From UBA12481 sp012523435 (GTDB lineage Bacteria > Bacteroidota > Bacteroidia > Bacteroidales > UBA12481), in the NCBI GenBank assembly GCA_028686135.1, contig JAQUCP010000003.1, positions 1 through 64,000 of the forward strand: a DNA stretch of 64,000 bases. The letters run 5' to 3'. Shown piece by piece: positions 44,025 to 52,563 of the stretch. The stretch's first letter is position 1; the number at the start of each line of letters is the position of its first letter. A model generated the notes under the pieces. That model was not told the DNA's origin, made no database searches, and saw only the letters and a program-made list of their open reading frames with translations. The position numbers and the translations under genes were made by a program.

Positions 44025-45227
44025 ATGACAAAAACAGATCCTGCAACAAGACTACAGTTCACTCAACATTCTGGTGAATATGATGGTGTTAATCCTGCTA
44101 TTACTGACTCTTCCACCTTTCGCTTCGACTCAGCATCCCTAATGACTGATTGCTTCGAGGGCAAGCTGGAAGGCGCATTTCTTTACGGACGCCACTGGAA
44201 TCCAACCAACTTCGAGCTCTCCAAAGCACTCGCTGCTATTGAAAATAGCGAAGCTGCCTGGGTCACTGGTTCTGGAATGGCCGCCATCACCACCACCATT
44301 CTGCAACTCTGCTCTGCAGGAGACCACCTAATCACTAGCGTCACCACCTACGGCGGAACATTTGCCTTCTTTAAAAACGTCCTGCCCCGATTCAAAGTCG
44401 AAGTAACATTTGTCGATATTACCAACCTCGAACAGGTCAAAGCCGCTGTTAAACCCAATACACGGGTCATCTACACCGAGACGTTGACTAACCCACTACT
44501 GAAAGTATCCGACCTGCCCGGTCTGGCTACTATTGCTCACAGTCAAGGAATTAAGCTGGTTGTTGACAATACCTTTACCCCAATGGTGGTCACTCCTATT
44601 GATCACGGCGCCGATATCGTAGTACACTCTCTGACCAAATTCATTAATGGGAAGAGCGACGGCATCGGGGGAGCTATTTGTGGCAGCTGGGAGTTTATCA
44701 ATAGTCTGTCAAATCTAAATGATGGCATGGCCATGTTGCTGGGGCCAGTATTGGAACCGCTCAGAGCCTCCAGTATTCATAAAAACCTATTCACCCTCCA
44801 TCTTCGAATGCAACAGCATAGTAAGAATGCCCAGTTTATCGCTGAAAAGTTGGCAGCGGCCAAGCTTCGAGTCACCTACCCCGGCCTGCCGACTGATTCA
44901 CAGCATGAGATGATGAAGAAACTCATGAATCCAGCTTATGGTTTTGGAGGCATTTTAAGCATCGACACCGGCACCAAAAAGCTGGCTAACGATCTGATGG
45001 TAGCGATGCAGAACAGAGAAGTTGGCTTTATCGCGGTCAGCCTGGGCTATTTTAAAACGCTCTTTTCAAATTCAGGGACCAGCACCTCCTCCGAAGTACC
45101 AACCGACCTCCAACACTCGATGGGGCTATCGCCAGGATTGGTTAGAATAGCCATCGGAATTGATCAGGATATAGAAAACACGTGGGGATTGATTCACGCA
45201 GCGCTGAAAGAGGTTAACCTGATTTAA
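44025..45227 (+). CDS. Methionine gamma-lyase-like Cys/Met metabolism PLP enzyme
   Basis: A 400-residue fold-type I PLP enzyme of the Cys/Met metabolism family. K205 in HSLTKFINGKSD is the Schiff-base lysine; YTETLTNPLLKVSDL and VVDNTFTPMVVTPIDHGAD are cofactor-binding segments, and TGSGMAAITTTI is the phosphate loop. It could be methionine gamma-lyase, cystathionine gamma-lyase or cystathionine gamma-synthase; the absence of other pathway genes leaves this open, with gamma-lyase my preference. The NhaC gene follows after 13 bases, an odd but possibly co-transcribed partner. Confidence 0.85.
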   Translation: MTKTDPATRLQFTQHSGEYDGVNPAITDSSTFRFDSASLMTDCFEGKLEGAFLYGRHWNPTNFELSKALAAIENSEAAWVTGSGMAAITTTILQLCSAGDHLITSVTTYGGTFAFFKNVLPRFKVEVTFVDITNLEQVKAAVKPNTRVIYTETLTNPLLKVSDLPGLATIAHSQGIKLVVDNTFTPMVVTPIDHGADIVVHSLTKFINGKSDGIGGAICGSWEFINSLSNLNDGMAMLLGPVLEPLRASSIHKNLFTLHLRMQQHSKNAQFIAEKLAAAKLRVTYPGLPTDSQHEMMKKLMNPAYGFGGILSIDTGTKKLANDLMVAMQNREVGFIAVSLGYFKTLFSNSGTSTSSEVPTDLQHSMGLSPGLVRIAIGIDQDIENTWGLIHAALKEVNLI

Positions 45228-45240
45228 GCGCCTGCCGCCG

Positions 45241-46737
45241 ATGAGTGAACCAAACACCGGATTTCGAAGCCCTAACCTGCTGCAGTCGGCAATTCCCCTC
45301 ATCGTCCTGATCGGGTTTCTAACCCTGAATGTGCTTTTCTTTAGGGATGACACCCTCAGCGGTGCCAACCAGATGGCCCTTCTCCTGTCAGCTGGCGTTT
45401 GCAGTCTGCTCGCCCTTAGATTAGGTTTCCGGTGGAACGATCTGTTTGATGGTATGCTTAACAGCATTGGCGCAGCAATGCCCGCCATGCTCATCCTTCT
45501 ACTAATCGGATCCCTGGCCGGCACCTGGCTCCTGAGCGGAGTCGTGCCCACCCTAATCTATTACGGCCTGTTAGTCCTCCATCCATCCATCTTCCTTTTT
45601 GCTGCCTGCATCATCTGTAGCCTGGTGTCCGTTGCCACCGGGAGTAGCTGGTCAACCGTTGCTACCCTAGGAATTGCCTTGCTCGGAATCGGCAAAGCCC
45701 TCGGCATCCACGAAGGAATCATCGCCGGAGCCATCATCTCCGGCGCCTATTTCGGTGACAAAATCTCCCCCCTTTCCGATACAACTAACCTGGCACCAGC
45801 CATGGCCGGAACAGATGTGTTCACCCATGTCAAATATCTTCTCTACACTACTGTTCCTTCCATCGTCATTACACTGATCATCCTGCTAATCTGGGGATTT
45901 ACACTCCAAAGCAAGGATACCTCCCTTGATGTGCAAAATGTCATGGAAGCCATCAATGGAACGTTCCAAATCTCACCGTGGCTTCTCTTGGTACCAACCT
46001 TGACCATCGTGGTTATCCTCATGAAAACCCCAGCAATTCCGGCCCTGATGTTCGCCACCCTGCTCGGCGCTGCCTTTGCTCTGATTTTTCAACCAGATAT
46101 TATCAAACAGGTTGGCGAACACGAAGGTGGCTGGGGCATCAATGCCTATATGGCCTGCTTTAAAGCTATGTTCGGACCTATCCAGATAGAAACAGGACAA
46201 CCGGAAGTTAATGAGCTGCTCGCAACCAAGGGTATGGCCGGTATGCTCAACACAATCTGGCTCATCATCTCAGCCATGATCTTCGGAGGTGCCATGGAGG
46301 TAACCGGTATGCTTAAACGACTCATCCGGATCATCATTGACCGCGCAAAATCAACCGTCGCACTGGTTTCCTCCACTGCTGCCACCTGTATCTTCTTCAA
46401 CATCACCGCCTCCGACCAATATATGGCCATTGTGGTCCCGGGCAGAATGTTTGCGCCGGTTTATCGCCAACGAGGTCTGAAACCAGAAGTCCTGAGCCGT
46501 ACTCTCGAAGATAGCGGAACTGTCACCTCAGTCCTGATACCTTGGAATACCTGCGGCGCTACCCAATCAGCAGTCCTCGGCGTATCTACTTGGATCTATT
46601 TCCCTTACGCCTTTTTTTGCTTGATCAGCCCACTTATGACTATGCTGTTCGCCTGGCTCAATATCCGCATCAGACGCCTGAGTCCGGAAGAGATGGCCGA
46701 ACCAGCCAAGACCAGTATCGCAGAAAAGAAAGATTAA
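45241..46737 (+). CDS. nhaC: Na+/H+ antiporter NhaC family
   Basis: A 498-residue transporter with about 12 helices. NhaC-like segments are SLVSVATGSSWSTVATLGIALLGIG, GAIISGAYFGDKISPLSDTTNLAPA and ITASDQYMAIVVPGRMFAP. The polar residues in these loops form the ion path. It exchanges Na+ for H+, which fits the Na+ pump encoded just downstream. Some NhaC-family members instead exchange organic acids such as malate/lactate, so substrate is not certain. Linked by a 13-base gap to the gamma-lyase-like gene. Confidence 0.88.
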   Translation: MSEPNTGFRSPNLLQSAIPLIVLIGFLTLNVLFFRDDTLSGANQMALLLSAGVCSLLALRLGFRWNDLFDGMLNSIGAAMPAMLILLLIGSLAGTWLLSGVVPTLIYYGLLVLHPSIFLFAACIICSLVSVATGSSWSTVATLGIALLGIGKALGIHEGIIAGAIISGAYFGDKISPLSDTTNLAPAMAGTDVFTHVKYLLYTTVPSIVITLIILLIWGFTLQSKDTSLDVQNVMEAINGTFQISPWLLLVPTLTIVVILMKTPAIPALMFATLLGAAFALIFQPDIIKQVGEHEGGWGINAYMACFKAMFGPIQIETGQPEVNELLATKGMAGMLNTIWLIISAMIFGGAMEVTGMLKRLIRIIIDRAKSTVALVSSTAATCIFFNITASDQYMAIVVPGRMFAPVYRQRGLKPEVLSRTLEDSGTVTSVLIPWNTCGATQSAVLGVSTWIYFPYAFFCLISPLMTMLFAWLNIRIRRLSPEEMAEPAKTSIAEKKD

Positions 46738-46759
46738 CCCAAAACCTGGCAACAATTCG

Positions 46760-46767
46760 TACTTTTG
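46760..46767 (+). promoter_or_regulatory. -7 box of the small Cys/His-rich membrane protein gene
   Basis: TACTTTTG matches TAnnTTTG, 30 bases upstream of the ATG at 46797. No -33 TTG was found at 19-21 bases. Confidence 0.45.
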
Positions 46768-46796
46768 GGTGTTTATTTGATATAAGTCGAACCACA

Positions 46797-47072
46797 ATGC
46801 TAATCACTGTAATCGCCCTATCACTCGTCCTCGTCCTGATCGCTGTCGTTGGCCTGAGCCTGAACATCATCTTTCGCAAAAACGGTCAATTCCCTGAAAC
46901 AGAGATTGAAACCAATCCGGACATGAAAAAACTGGGAATTACCTGTGCCAGACATGACGACCTTCAAGCCCATCAGCAATCCCGTTTGGGAAAAGACCAC
47001 CTAGATCATGGAACCGGGCATCATGGCTGTGGATCCGGCTGCTGCTGCTCCTCCATCGACTCCTGTAGGTAA
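46797..47072 (+). CDS. Small Cys/His-rich membrane protein, possible Na+-NQR maturation factor (NqrM analogue)
   Basis: A 91-residue protein with one N-terminal helix (2-26), then FRKNGQFPETEIETNPDMKKLGITCARH and a tail dense in metal ligands: C50, C78, C82, C83, C84, C90 plus H53, H59, H68, H71, H75, H76. It is convergent with apbE at the end of the nqr operon, overlapping its last 52 bases. In proteobacteria the NqrM protein, also a short one-helix Cys-rich protein beside nqr/apbE, inserts iron between NqrD and NqrE. A like role here is inferred from position and shape; the sequence does not clearly match NqrM. The start is set by the -7 box and the helix. Confidence 0.7.
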   Translation: MLITVIALSLVLVLIAVVGLSLNIIFRKNGQFPETEIETNPDMKKLGITCARHDDLQAHQQSRLGKDHLDHGTGHHGCGSGCCCSSIDSCR

Positions 47073-48079
47073 CGCCCCATTCCCGCTGATTCCCAGGTTT
47101 GGAAATTGCCTTCCTCATCACTGTAAATAAAATATACCTCCAAATCATCCCTGGCATTTACGACCTCTTTGGCTCTGTCTAACCCCATCACCATAAAAGC
47201 AGTAGCCCAGGCATCAGCATCAATACAATTCCGCATCAACACAGTGGCCGACAATAAAGTACTCCTAGCCGGATAACCACTTACCGGGTCAATCGTGTGA
47301 GAATACTTCACACCACCCTCCTCATAAAACTTACGATAATTACCCGAAGTAGTAACCGATATTTCACCTAAATTGAGTACCACCTGAATCTGACGATCAA
47401 TCAGTCCTTCAAGTGGCTTATCCACACCCACCCTCCAGAGAGTTCCTTTCGGGTTCAATCCACGACACCGAAGCTCACCTCCAATCTCTACGAGGTAATT
47501 CTGCACCCCTTTTGACTCCAGGAAAGCTCCTATCAGATCAGCAACATAGCCCGGAACTAAGGCGTTAAGATCAATCATAACCCGTGGATCCACCTTAACC
47601 AAACGATCACCCTCAATTCGAATCAATTGATAACCAGTAAATTCCAACAGACTATCAATTAACTCCGAAGTAACCTCCTCACGCTTTTTGAAACCAAAAC
47701 CCCAGGCATTAACCAGTGGAGCTACAGTCATATCAAACGATCCGCCTGTCTCCGTCGATATCTCCAATCCCTGTTGCAGAACATATTTCAGATCCTCATC
47801 TAGTAAAGCTTCCGGATCATTGCGGTTAATTCTGGAAATCAAAGAAGTACTGTCGTAAATCGACATGGAATTGTTGATGCGAGTAAGAATCTGCTCAATA
47901 TCCCTAGTCAGCGGTTTCCTCTCTTTATATTCATAGACAACATGGTAGGTGCTACCATAAATCAGCCCCTCCTGAAAATGGTATTTCCAGTCGGCTGTAC
48001 ATGACGTTATCCCTGATATCAACAAGAACAACCACAGCAACCTTTTGAGGGGCGACCAAATTTTATCCGCCAAAATCAT
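47021..48079 (-). CDS. apbE: FAD:protein FMN transferase, lipoprotein
   Basis: About 352 residues from the ATG at 48079; an ATG at 48097 would add six residues, and both overlap the nqrF end. The N-terminus is a lipoprotein signal ending LISGITSC, so it acts on the outer face. ApbE motifs include GSTYHVVYE, NNSMSIYDSTSLISRIN, MIDLNALVPGYVAD and YSHTIDPVSGYPAR. It attaches FMN to threonines of NqrB and NqrC by phosphoester bonds. It is the last gene of the nqr operon, as expected. Confidence 0.94.
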   Translation of the reverse strand: MILADKIWSPLKRLLWLFLLISGITSCTADWKYHFQEGLIYGSTYHVVYEYKERKPLTRDIEQILTRINNSMSIYDSTSLISRINRNDPEALLDEDLKYVLQQGLEISTETGGSFDMTVAPLVNAWGFGFKKREEVTSELIDSLLEFTGYQLIRIEGDRLVKVDPRVMIDLNALVPGYVADLIGAFLESKGVQNYLVEIGGELRCRGLNPKGTLWRVGVDKPLEGLIDRQIQVVLNLGEISVTTSGNYRKFYEEGGVKYSHTIDPVSGYPARSTLLSATVLMRNCIDADAWATAFMVMGLDRAKEVVNARDDLEVYFIYSDEEGNFQTWESAGMGRYLQESMEEQQQPDPQP

Positions 48080-49340
48080 CGAAAGCAACCATATCATCCG
48101 GTACTCCTAAATCATAGAGCATTTTTAGGACCGCATCCGTCATCTGTGGTGGACCACACAGATAAAATTCGATCTCCTCAGGCTCTTCAATTTTGGAGAG
48201 ATACTCATCATACAACACCTTATGGATAAAGCCCTTAAGACCTGTCCAATTATCCTCCGGCTTAGGCTCGGAAAGGGCTAAATTGAAAGTGAAATTTGGA
48301 AAATCGCGCTCAATAGCTCTGAACTCATCCTCGTAGAATACCTCTCGCTTTGAGCGAGCGCCATACCAATAACTGACTTTACGGGTAGTTTTTTCCGTAT
48401 GGAACAGATGAAAAATATGCGACCTCAGGGGAGCCATTCCCGCACCACCGCCGATATAAACCATTTCACGGTTGGTGGGCTTGATATGGAATTCTCCGTA
48501 AGGCCCAGATATCATCACCTTATCTCCGGGCTTGCGTGAAAAGATGAATGAGGAACAGATACCCGGATTCACCCGGGCAAATGTACCCCTAGTTCGATCC
48601 CATGGTGGGGTTGCGATACGAATATTCAGCATCACGATATTACCTTCGGCCGGGTGGTTGGCCATGCTGTAGGCCCGATATGTCGGCTCCGGATTGTTCA
48701 TACGCAAATCCCACATCTTGAAATTGTCCCACTCATCCCGGAACTCCTTCTCAACCTGCATCTCCTTAAAATCCACCACCATCCTTGGCACATCAATCTG
48801 GATGTATCCACCAGAATCAAACACTAGGCTCTCTCCCTCCGGCAGCTTAACTACAAACTCTTTAATAAAGGTGGCCACGTTACGGTTCGACACCACCTCA
48901 CACTCCCATTTCTTAATTCCGAGAACCGATTCAGGCACTTTGATCTTCATATCATTGCGAACTTTGACCTGGCAACCAAGACGCCAGTAGTTCTGCTGCT
49001 CCTTTCGTGAGAAAAACCCGGTTTCCGTTGGAAGAATCGATCCTCCCCCTTCAATAACCTGGCACTTGCACATCCCACAGGTCCCTCCTCCCCCACAAGC
49101 TGAAGGAAGGAAAACCCCATTGTTGGAGAGAGTGGAGAGTATGGTTGAACCAGGTTCTGTCTCAATAACCCGTTGACCATTGTTAATATCAAGATGGACC
49201 AGCCCCTGCGGAGTCAACTTCTTTTTGGCAAATAGCAAAAGAACAACCAGAACCAGAATGATCAGCAGGAAGACAACCACGCTGAGGATAACCAGTAATC
49301 CGGTACCAGTCATTGCCTGAAGCAGTATGATGATATTCAT
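48063..49340 (-). CDS. nqrF: Na+-NQR subunit F (NADH dehydrogenase, diaphorase)
   Basis: A 425-residue subunit: N-terminal helix (about 14-38), a [2Fe-2S] ferredoxin domain with C82, C88, C91 and C123, then FAD- and NADH-binding domains (RAYSMANHP, VMISGPYGEF, YIGGGAGMAPLRSHIF, FYLCGPPQMT). It takes electrons from NADH and passes them into the complex. The gene order nqrABCDEF is complete in this operon. All cluster and flavin motifs are present. Confidence 0.97.
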   Translation of the reverse strand: MNIIILLQAMTGTGLLVILSVVVFLLIILVLVVLLLFAKKKLTPQGLVHLDINNGQRVIETEPGSTILSTLSNNGVFLPSACGGGGTCGMCKCQVIEGGGSILPTETGFFSRKEQQNYWRLGCQVKVRNDMKIKVPESVLGIKKWECEVVSNRNVATFIKEFVVKLPEGESLVFDSGGYIQIDVPRMVVDFKEMQVEKEFRDEWDNFKMWDLRMNNPEPTYRAYSMANHPAEGNIVMLNIRIATPPWDRTRGTFARVNPGICSSFIFSRKPGDKVMISGPYGEFHIKPTNREMVYIGGGAGMAPLRSHIFHLFHTEKTTRKVSYWYGARSKREVFYEDEFRAIERDFPNFTFNLALSEPKPEDNWTGLKGFIHKVLYDEYLSKIEEPEEIEFYLCGPPQMTDAVLKMLYDLGVPDDMVAFDDFGG

Positions 49341-49346
49341 TATTCG

Positions 49347-49961
49347 TTAAATTTTGAATCCCATAAAACCCATAAACGCCATAGCCATCAGCCCAACCAA
49401 AATAAAGGTGATCCCCAGTCCTCGGAGTGGGGCAGGTACATCAGAGTATTTGATTTTCTCCCTGATAGCAGCCAGGCTAACAATGGCCAGGAAAAATCCA
49501 AAGCCGGACCCAGCAGCGAAAGTTGCTGACTCCCAAACTGTTGCAAACTCCCTCTCCTGCATAAACAGAGATCCTCCCAAAATTGCACAGTTGACAGCAA
49601 TCAACGGTAAGAATATCCCTAGTGCATTATACAGTGCGGGGGAAAATTTTTCCACCACCATTTCAACCAATTGTACCATGGCAGCAATGACTGCAATGAA
49701 CATGATGAAACTTAAAAAGCTTAAATCAACTCCGGCGAGTTGAGGGCTCAACCATGCCAACGCCCCCTCCCTAAGTAAATACTTTTCCATCAGGTAGTTA
49801 ACGGGTATGGTAATAAACATTACAAAAACCACGGCAAGCCCCAGACCAACCGACGTTTTCACGGTTTTGGATACAGCAAGGTAAGAACACATGCCTAGGA
49901 AATAGGCAAACACCATGTTGTTAACAAAAACCGAACTGATAAATAGGTTAATATGTTCCAT
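49347..49961 (-). CDS. nqrE: Na+-NQR subunit E
   Basis: A 204-residue subunit with six helices. C25 (LGMCSYLAVS) and C125 (AVNCAILGG) are the intramembrane cysteines that, with those of NqrD, hold the iron centre. It is homologous to NqrD in inverted topology. It lies 6 bases before nqrF and 9 after nqrD, within the operon. Confidence 0.97.
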   Translation of the reverse strand: MEHINLFISSVFVNNMVFAYFLGMCSYLAVSKTVKTSVGLGLAVVFVMFITIPVNYLMEKYLLREGALAWLSPQLAGVDLSFLSFIMFIAVIAAMVQLVEMVVEKFSPALYNALGIFLPLIAVNCAILGGSLFMQEREFATVWESATFAAGSGFGFFLAIVSLAAIREKIKYSDVPAPLRGLGITFILVGLMAMAFMGFMGFKI

Positions 49962-49970
49962 GCCCAGGAA

Positions 49971-50609
49971 TTATTTCGATTCGATGAGTGATTTATTAAA
50001 ACTACGATGCACCCAGATGATGACTCCCACGAGGATCAGTGCCATGGGAGGCAGGATCATCAAACCATTGTTGACATACCCGGTTTGATAAAGGCCGATC
50101 TTCTCCAGGACCGGGTATCCAAAGAAGGTGCCTGATCCCAAAAATTCTCTGAAAAAGGCTACCACAAATAAAATCCAGGCATACCCTAACCCGTTTCCAA
50201 TTCCATCGAGCAATGACTGCCAAGGTTTATTTGACATAGCAAAAGCCTCCAAGCGCCCAAGGATGATACAGTTAGTAATAATCAGCCCGACAAACACAGA
50301 CAGCTCTTTACTAACATCATACAGAAAAGCCTTGAGGATCTGATCCACCAAAATCACTAAGGTGGCGATAACTACCAGCTGAACAATGATTCTGATTCTC
50401 GGGGGAATGGTATTGCGAAGAAGAGAGATGATCAGATTGGCGACTCCCATAACAATGGTAACTGACAAAGCCATAACGAGTGCCGGCTTCATCTGCACGG
50501 TTACTGCAAGTGCCGAACAGATTCCTAAAACCTGCACGGTGATCGGATTCTCCTGATTCAGGGGATTTGTCAGGAGCTTCACATTCGATGATGAAAATAG
50601 CTGACTCAT
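49971..50609 (-). CDS. nqrD: Na+-NQR subunit D
   Basis: A 212-residue, six-helix subunit. C31 (LGICSALAVT) and C114 (ITNCIILG) match the iron-binding cysteines shared with NqrE. It is 4 bases downstream of nqrC. Sequence and length are normal for the family. Confidence 0.97.
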   Translation of the reverse strand: MSQLFSSSNVKLLTNPLNQENPITVQVLGICSALAVTVQMKPALVMALSVTIVMGVANLIISLLRNTIPPRIRIIVQLVVIATLVILVDQILKAFLYDVSKELSVFVGLIITNCIILGRLEAFAMSNKPWQSLLDGIGNGLGYAWILFVVAFFREFLGSGTFFGYPVLEKIGLYQTGYVNNGLMILPPMALILVGVIIWVHRSFNKSLIESK

Positions 50610-50613
50610 AAAA

Positions 50614-51336
50614 TCACTGTTTTGCTTTGTTAATAAATGGCAGATAATCTGTCAAACTCTCAAAGATCGTCTCCTGTAAGCCCTTAGAGGTGATAGTACC
50701 ACCAGAAATAGCATCAACCGTATGATTCTCCACCCTAGGCTCATTGCTCTTATTGATCTTGATCCCAATAAACTGTTCAGTGTCGTTAAAAACTCGGAGC
50801 TTCTCGAATTGCTGTTGGAAAGTCCGGGTGTTAATCTCCGCACCAAGACCCGGTGTCTCCCCTTTATGATCAAAAAAGACCCCCGAGATGGTGTTCAGAT
50901 CAGGCTCCAGAGCTACATAACCCCAGATCGGACCCCACAAACCTTTTCCATTGACTGGAAAGATATAATTCTTTGATCCATCATCATGGGTACAGATAAA
51001 TACTGGATAAACTCTTTCATTCTCAGGCTTTTTCGACTCTTTTACCGGGTCAATCAGGAAAGCATCCCGGCCCGACATTTCATCTCCTTCCGGATTAACG
51101 ACCAATGAGGCGGTGATATATTTATCATACTCACCTTCTACAAATTGGTTTTTTGAGACATCCTCCGTGAGCTCCCATGCTTTACCAACCGACCGGAGGA
51201 TTTCAAGTTTCTTGGCAATCTCAAGATTCTTTTGTTGGAAAGGTTTTAACACGTTAGCTGCCAATGCGAGGAGTGTCGCAACAAGGACAACCAGTACCGT
51301 CGCGTATATAAAGATGTATGAATTGCTCTTATTCAT
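50614..51336 (-). CDS. nqrC: Na+-NQR subunit C (covalent FMN)
   Basis: A 240-residue subunit with one N-terminal helix (about 8-30) and a periplasmic FMN domain. The flavinylation motif reads DAISGGTITSKG, with T214 the expected FMN-bearing residue. The usual motif is SGAT; the Ala is Gly here. ApbE, encoded in the same operon, is the enzyme that modifies it. It lies between nqrB and nqrD. Confidence 0.96.
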   Translation of the reverse strand: MNKSNSYIFIYATVLVVLVATLLALAANVLKPFQQKNLEIAKKLEILRSVGKAWELTEDVSKNQFVEGEYDKYITASLVVNPEGDEMSGRDAFLIDPVKESKKPENERVYPVFICTHDDGSKNYIFPVNGKGLWGPIWGYVALEPDLNTISGVFFDHKGETPGLGAEINTRTFQQQFEKLRVFNDTEQFIGIKINKSNEPRVENHTVDAISGGTITSKGLQETIFESLTDYLPFINKAKQ

Positions 51337-51350
51337 GGTGGACTTTTTTC

Positions 51351-52529
51351 TCAGTTAACAGTTGGACTCTTTACCCGCTTGAGGCGGCGTTTGATATTAG
51401 CCTGAACAACATAGTAGTCGATCAGTGGAGCAAACATATTCATCAGCAGAATGGCCAGCATAACTCCCTCAGGATAAGCTGGATTCACAACCCGTATGAG
51501 AATGGACAAAAAGCCGATGAGAAAGCCATAGATCCATTTTCCCGTTTCGGTTTGAGCTGCCGTCACGGGATCGGTAGCCATAAAGACAACACCAAATGCG
51601 AAGCCTCCCATGACCAAGTGAGAATAGAACGGAATCTCCATATAGGAGTTTGCGCCCCAAATATTAAGGACTCCGCCCATGACAACTCCACCGACCAGAG
51701 CCGACAACATGATTTTCCATGAGCCGATGCCAGTAACCAGGAGCAATACGGCCCCTAAAAGAATCGCCAGAGTGGAAGTCTCGCCGATTGATCCAGGTAT
51801 GGTACCCAGGAAAAGATCCAAAAACCCCGGAATCCGGTCTATCGAATCTGCGGCAGCATTACCCAGGGGTGTTGCACCGCTAAATCCATCAACAATTCCC
51901 TCTCCCCGAGTCATTCCGGCAACCCAGATCCGGTCGCCCGTCATGTAGGCCGGATAAGCAAAAAAGACAAAAACTCGTGCCAAAAGTGCCGGGTTGAAGA
52001 TATTCATCCCTGAGCCGCCAAAGACCTCTTTCCCAAAGATGACCGCAAAGGCTGTTGCTAATGCAATCATCCACAACGGAGTATCTATCGGCATGATGAG
52101 AGGAATGAGCATTCCGCTGACAAAGAAACCCTCAGCTACCTGGTGCCCTTTCATCTGGGCAAAGATGATCTCTATGCCCAAGCCAGTGATATAGGAAACG
52201 AGGATGATCGGCAAGACTTTCAGAAATCCAAACCAGAATCCTTGCCAAGAAAAAAACGGAAGAGCTTCCCCGATTGAAAGGAAATGCTGGTAACCAACAT
52301 TAAACATACCAAACAACAGTGCAGGCAAAAGGGCAATCACCACGATAATCATGGTACGCTTCATGTCGATACCATCGCGGATATGCGTTCCTTTCGCGGT
52401 AACTTCATTGGGCACAAAGAGAAATGTCTCAATGGCGTCAAAAGCGGAATGCAGAGCGGCAAACCGGCCTCCCTTCTCAAAGTGAGGCTTAACTCGGTCG
52501 ACCATATTCCGTAATTTATTTGCTTTCAT
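51351..52529 (-). CDS. nqrB: Na+-NQR subunit B (covalent FMN, Na+ path)
   Basis: A 392-residue subunit with about ten helices. T220 in VDGFSGATPL is the FMN attachment site for ApbE. The RnfD/NqrB family segments GKEVFGGSGMNIFNPALLARVF and GFAFGVVFMATDPVTAAQT are intact. It carries the main Na+ pathway and the riboflavin site of the enzyme. It is 34 bases downstream of nqrA and 14 upstream of nqrC. Confidence 0.97.
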   Translation of the reverse strand: MKANKLRNMVDRVKPHFEKGGRFAALHSAFDAIETFLFVPNEVTAKGTHIRDGIDMKRTMIIVVIALLPALLFGMFNVGYQHFLSIGEALPFFSWQGFWFGFLKVLPIILVSYITGLGIEIIFAQMKGHQVAEGFFVSGMLIPLIMPIDTPLWMIALATAFAVIFGKEVFGGSGMNIFNPALLARVFVFFAYPAYMTGDRIWVAGMTRGEGIVDGFSGATPLGNAAADSIDRIPGFLDLFLGTIPGSIGETSTLAILLGAVLLLVTGIGSWKIMLSALVGGVVMGGVLNIWGANSYMEIPFYSHLVMGGFAFGVVFMATDPVTAAQTETGKWIYGFLIGFLSILIRVVNPAYPEGVMLAILLMNMFAPLIDYYVVQANIKRRLKRVKSPTVN

Positions 52530-52563
52530 GATTTTGTGAATTCTTCTTGCGGGTTTTATGTGA

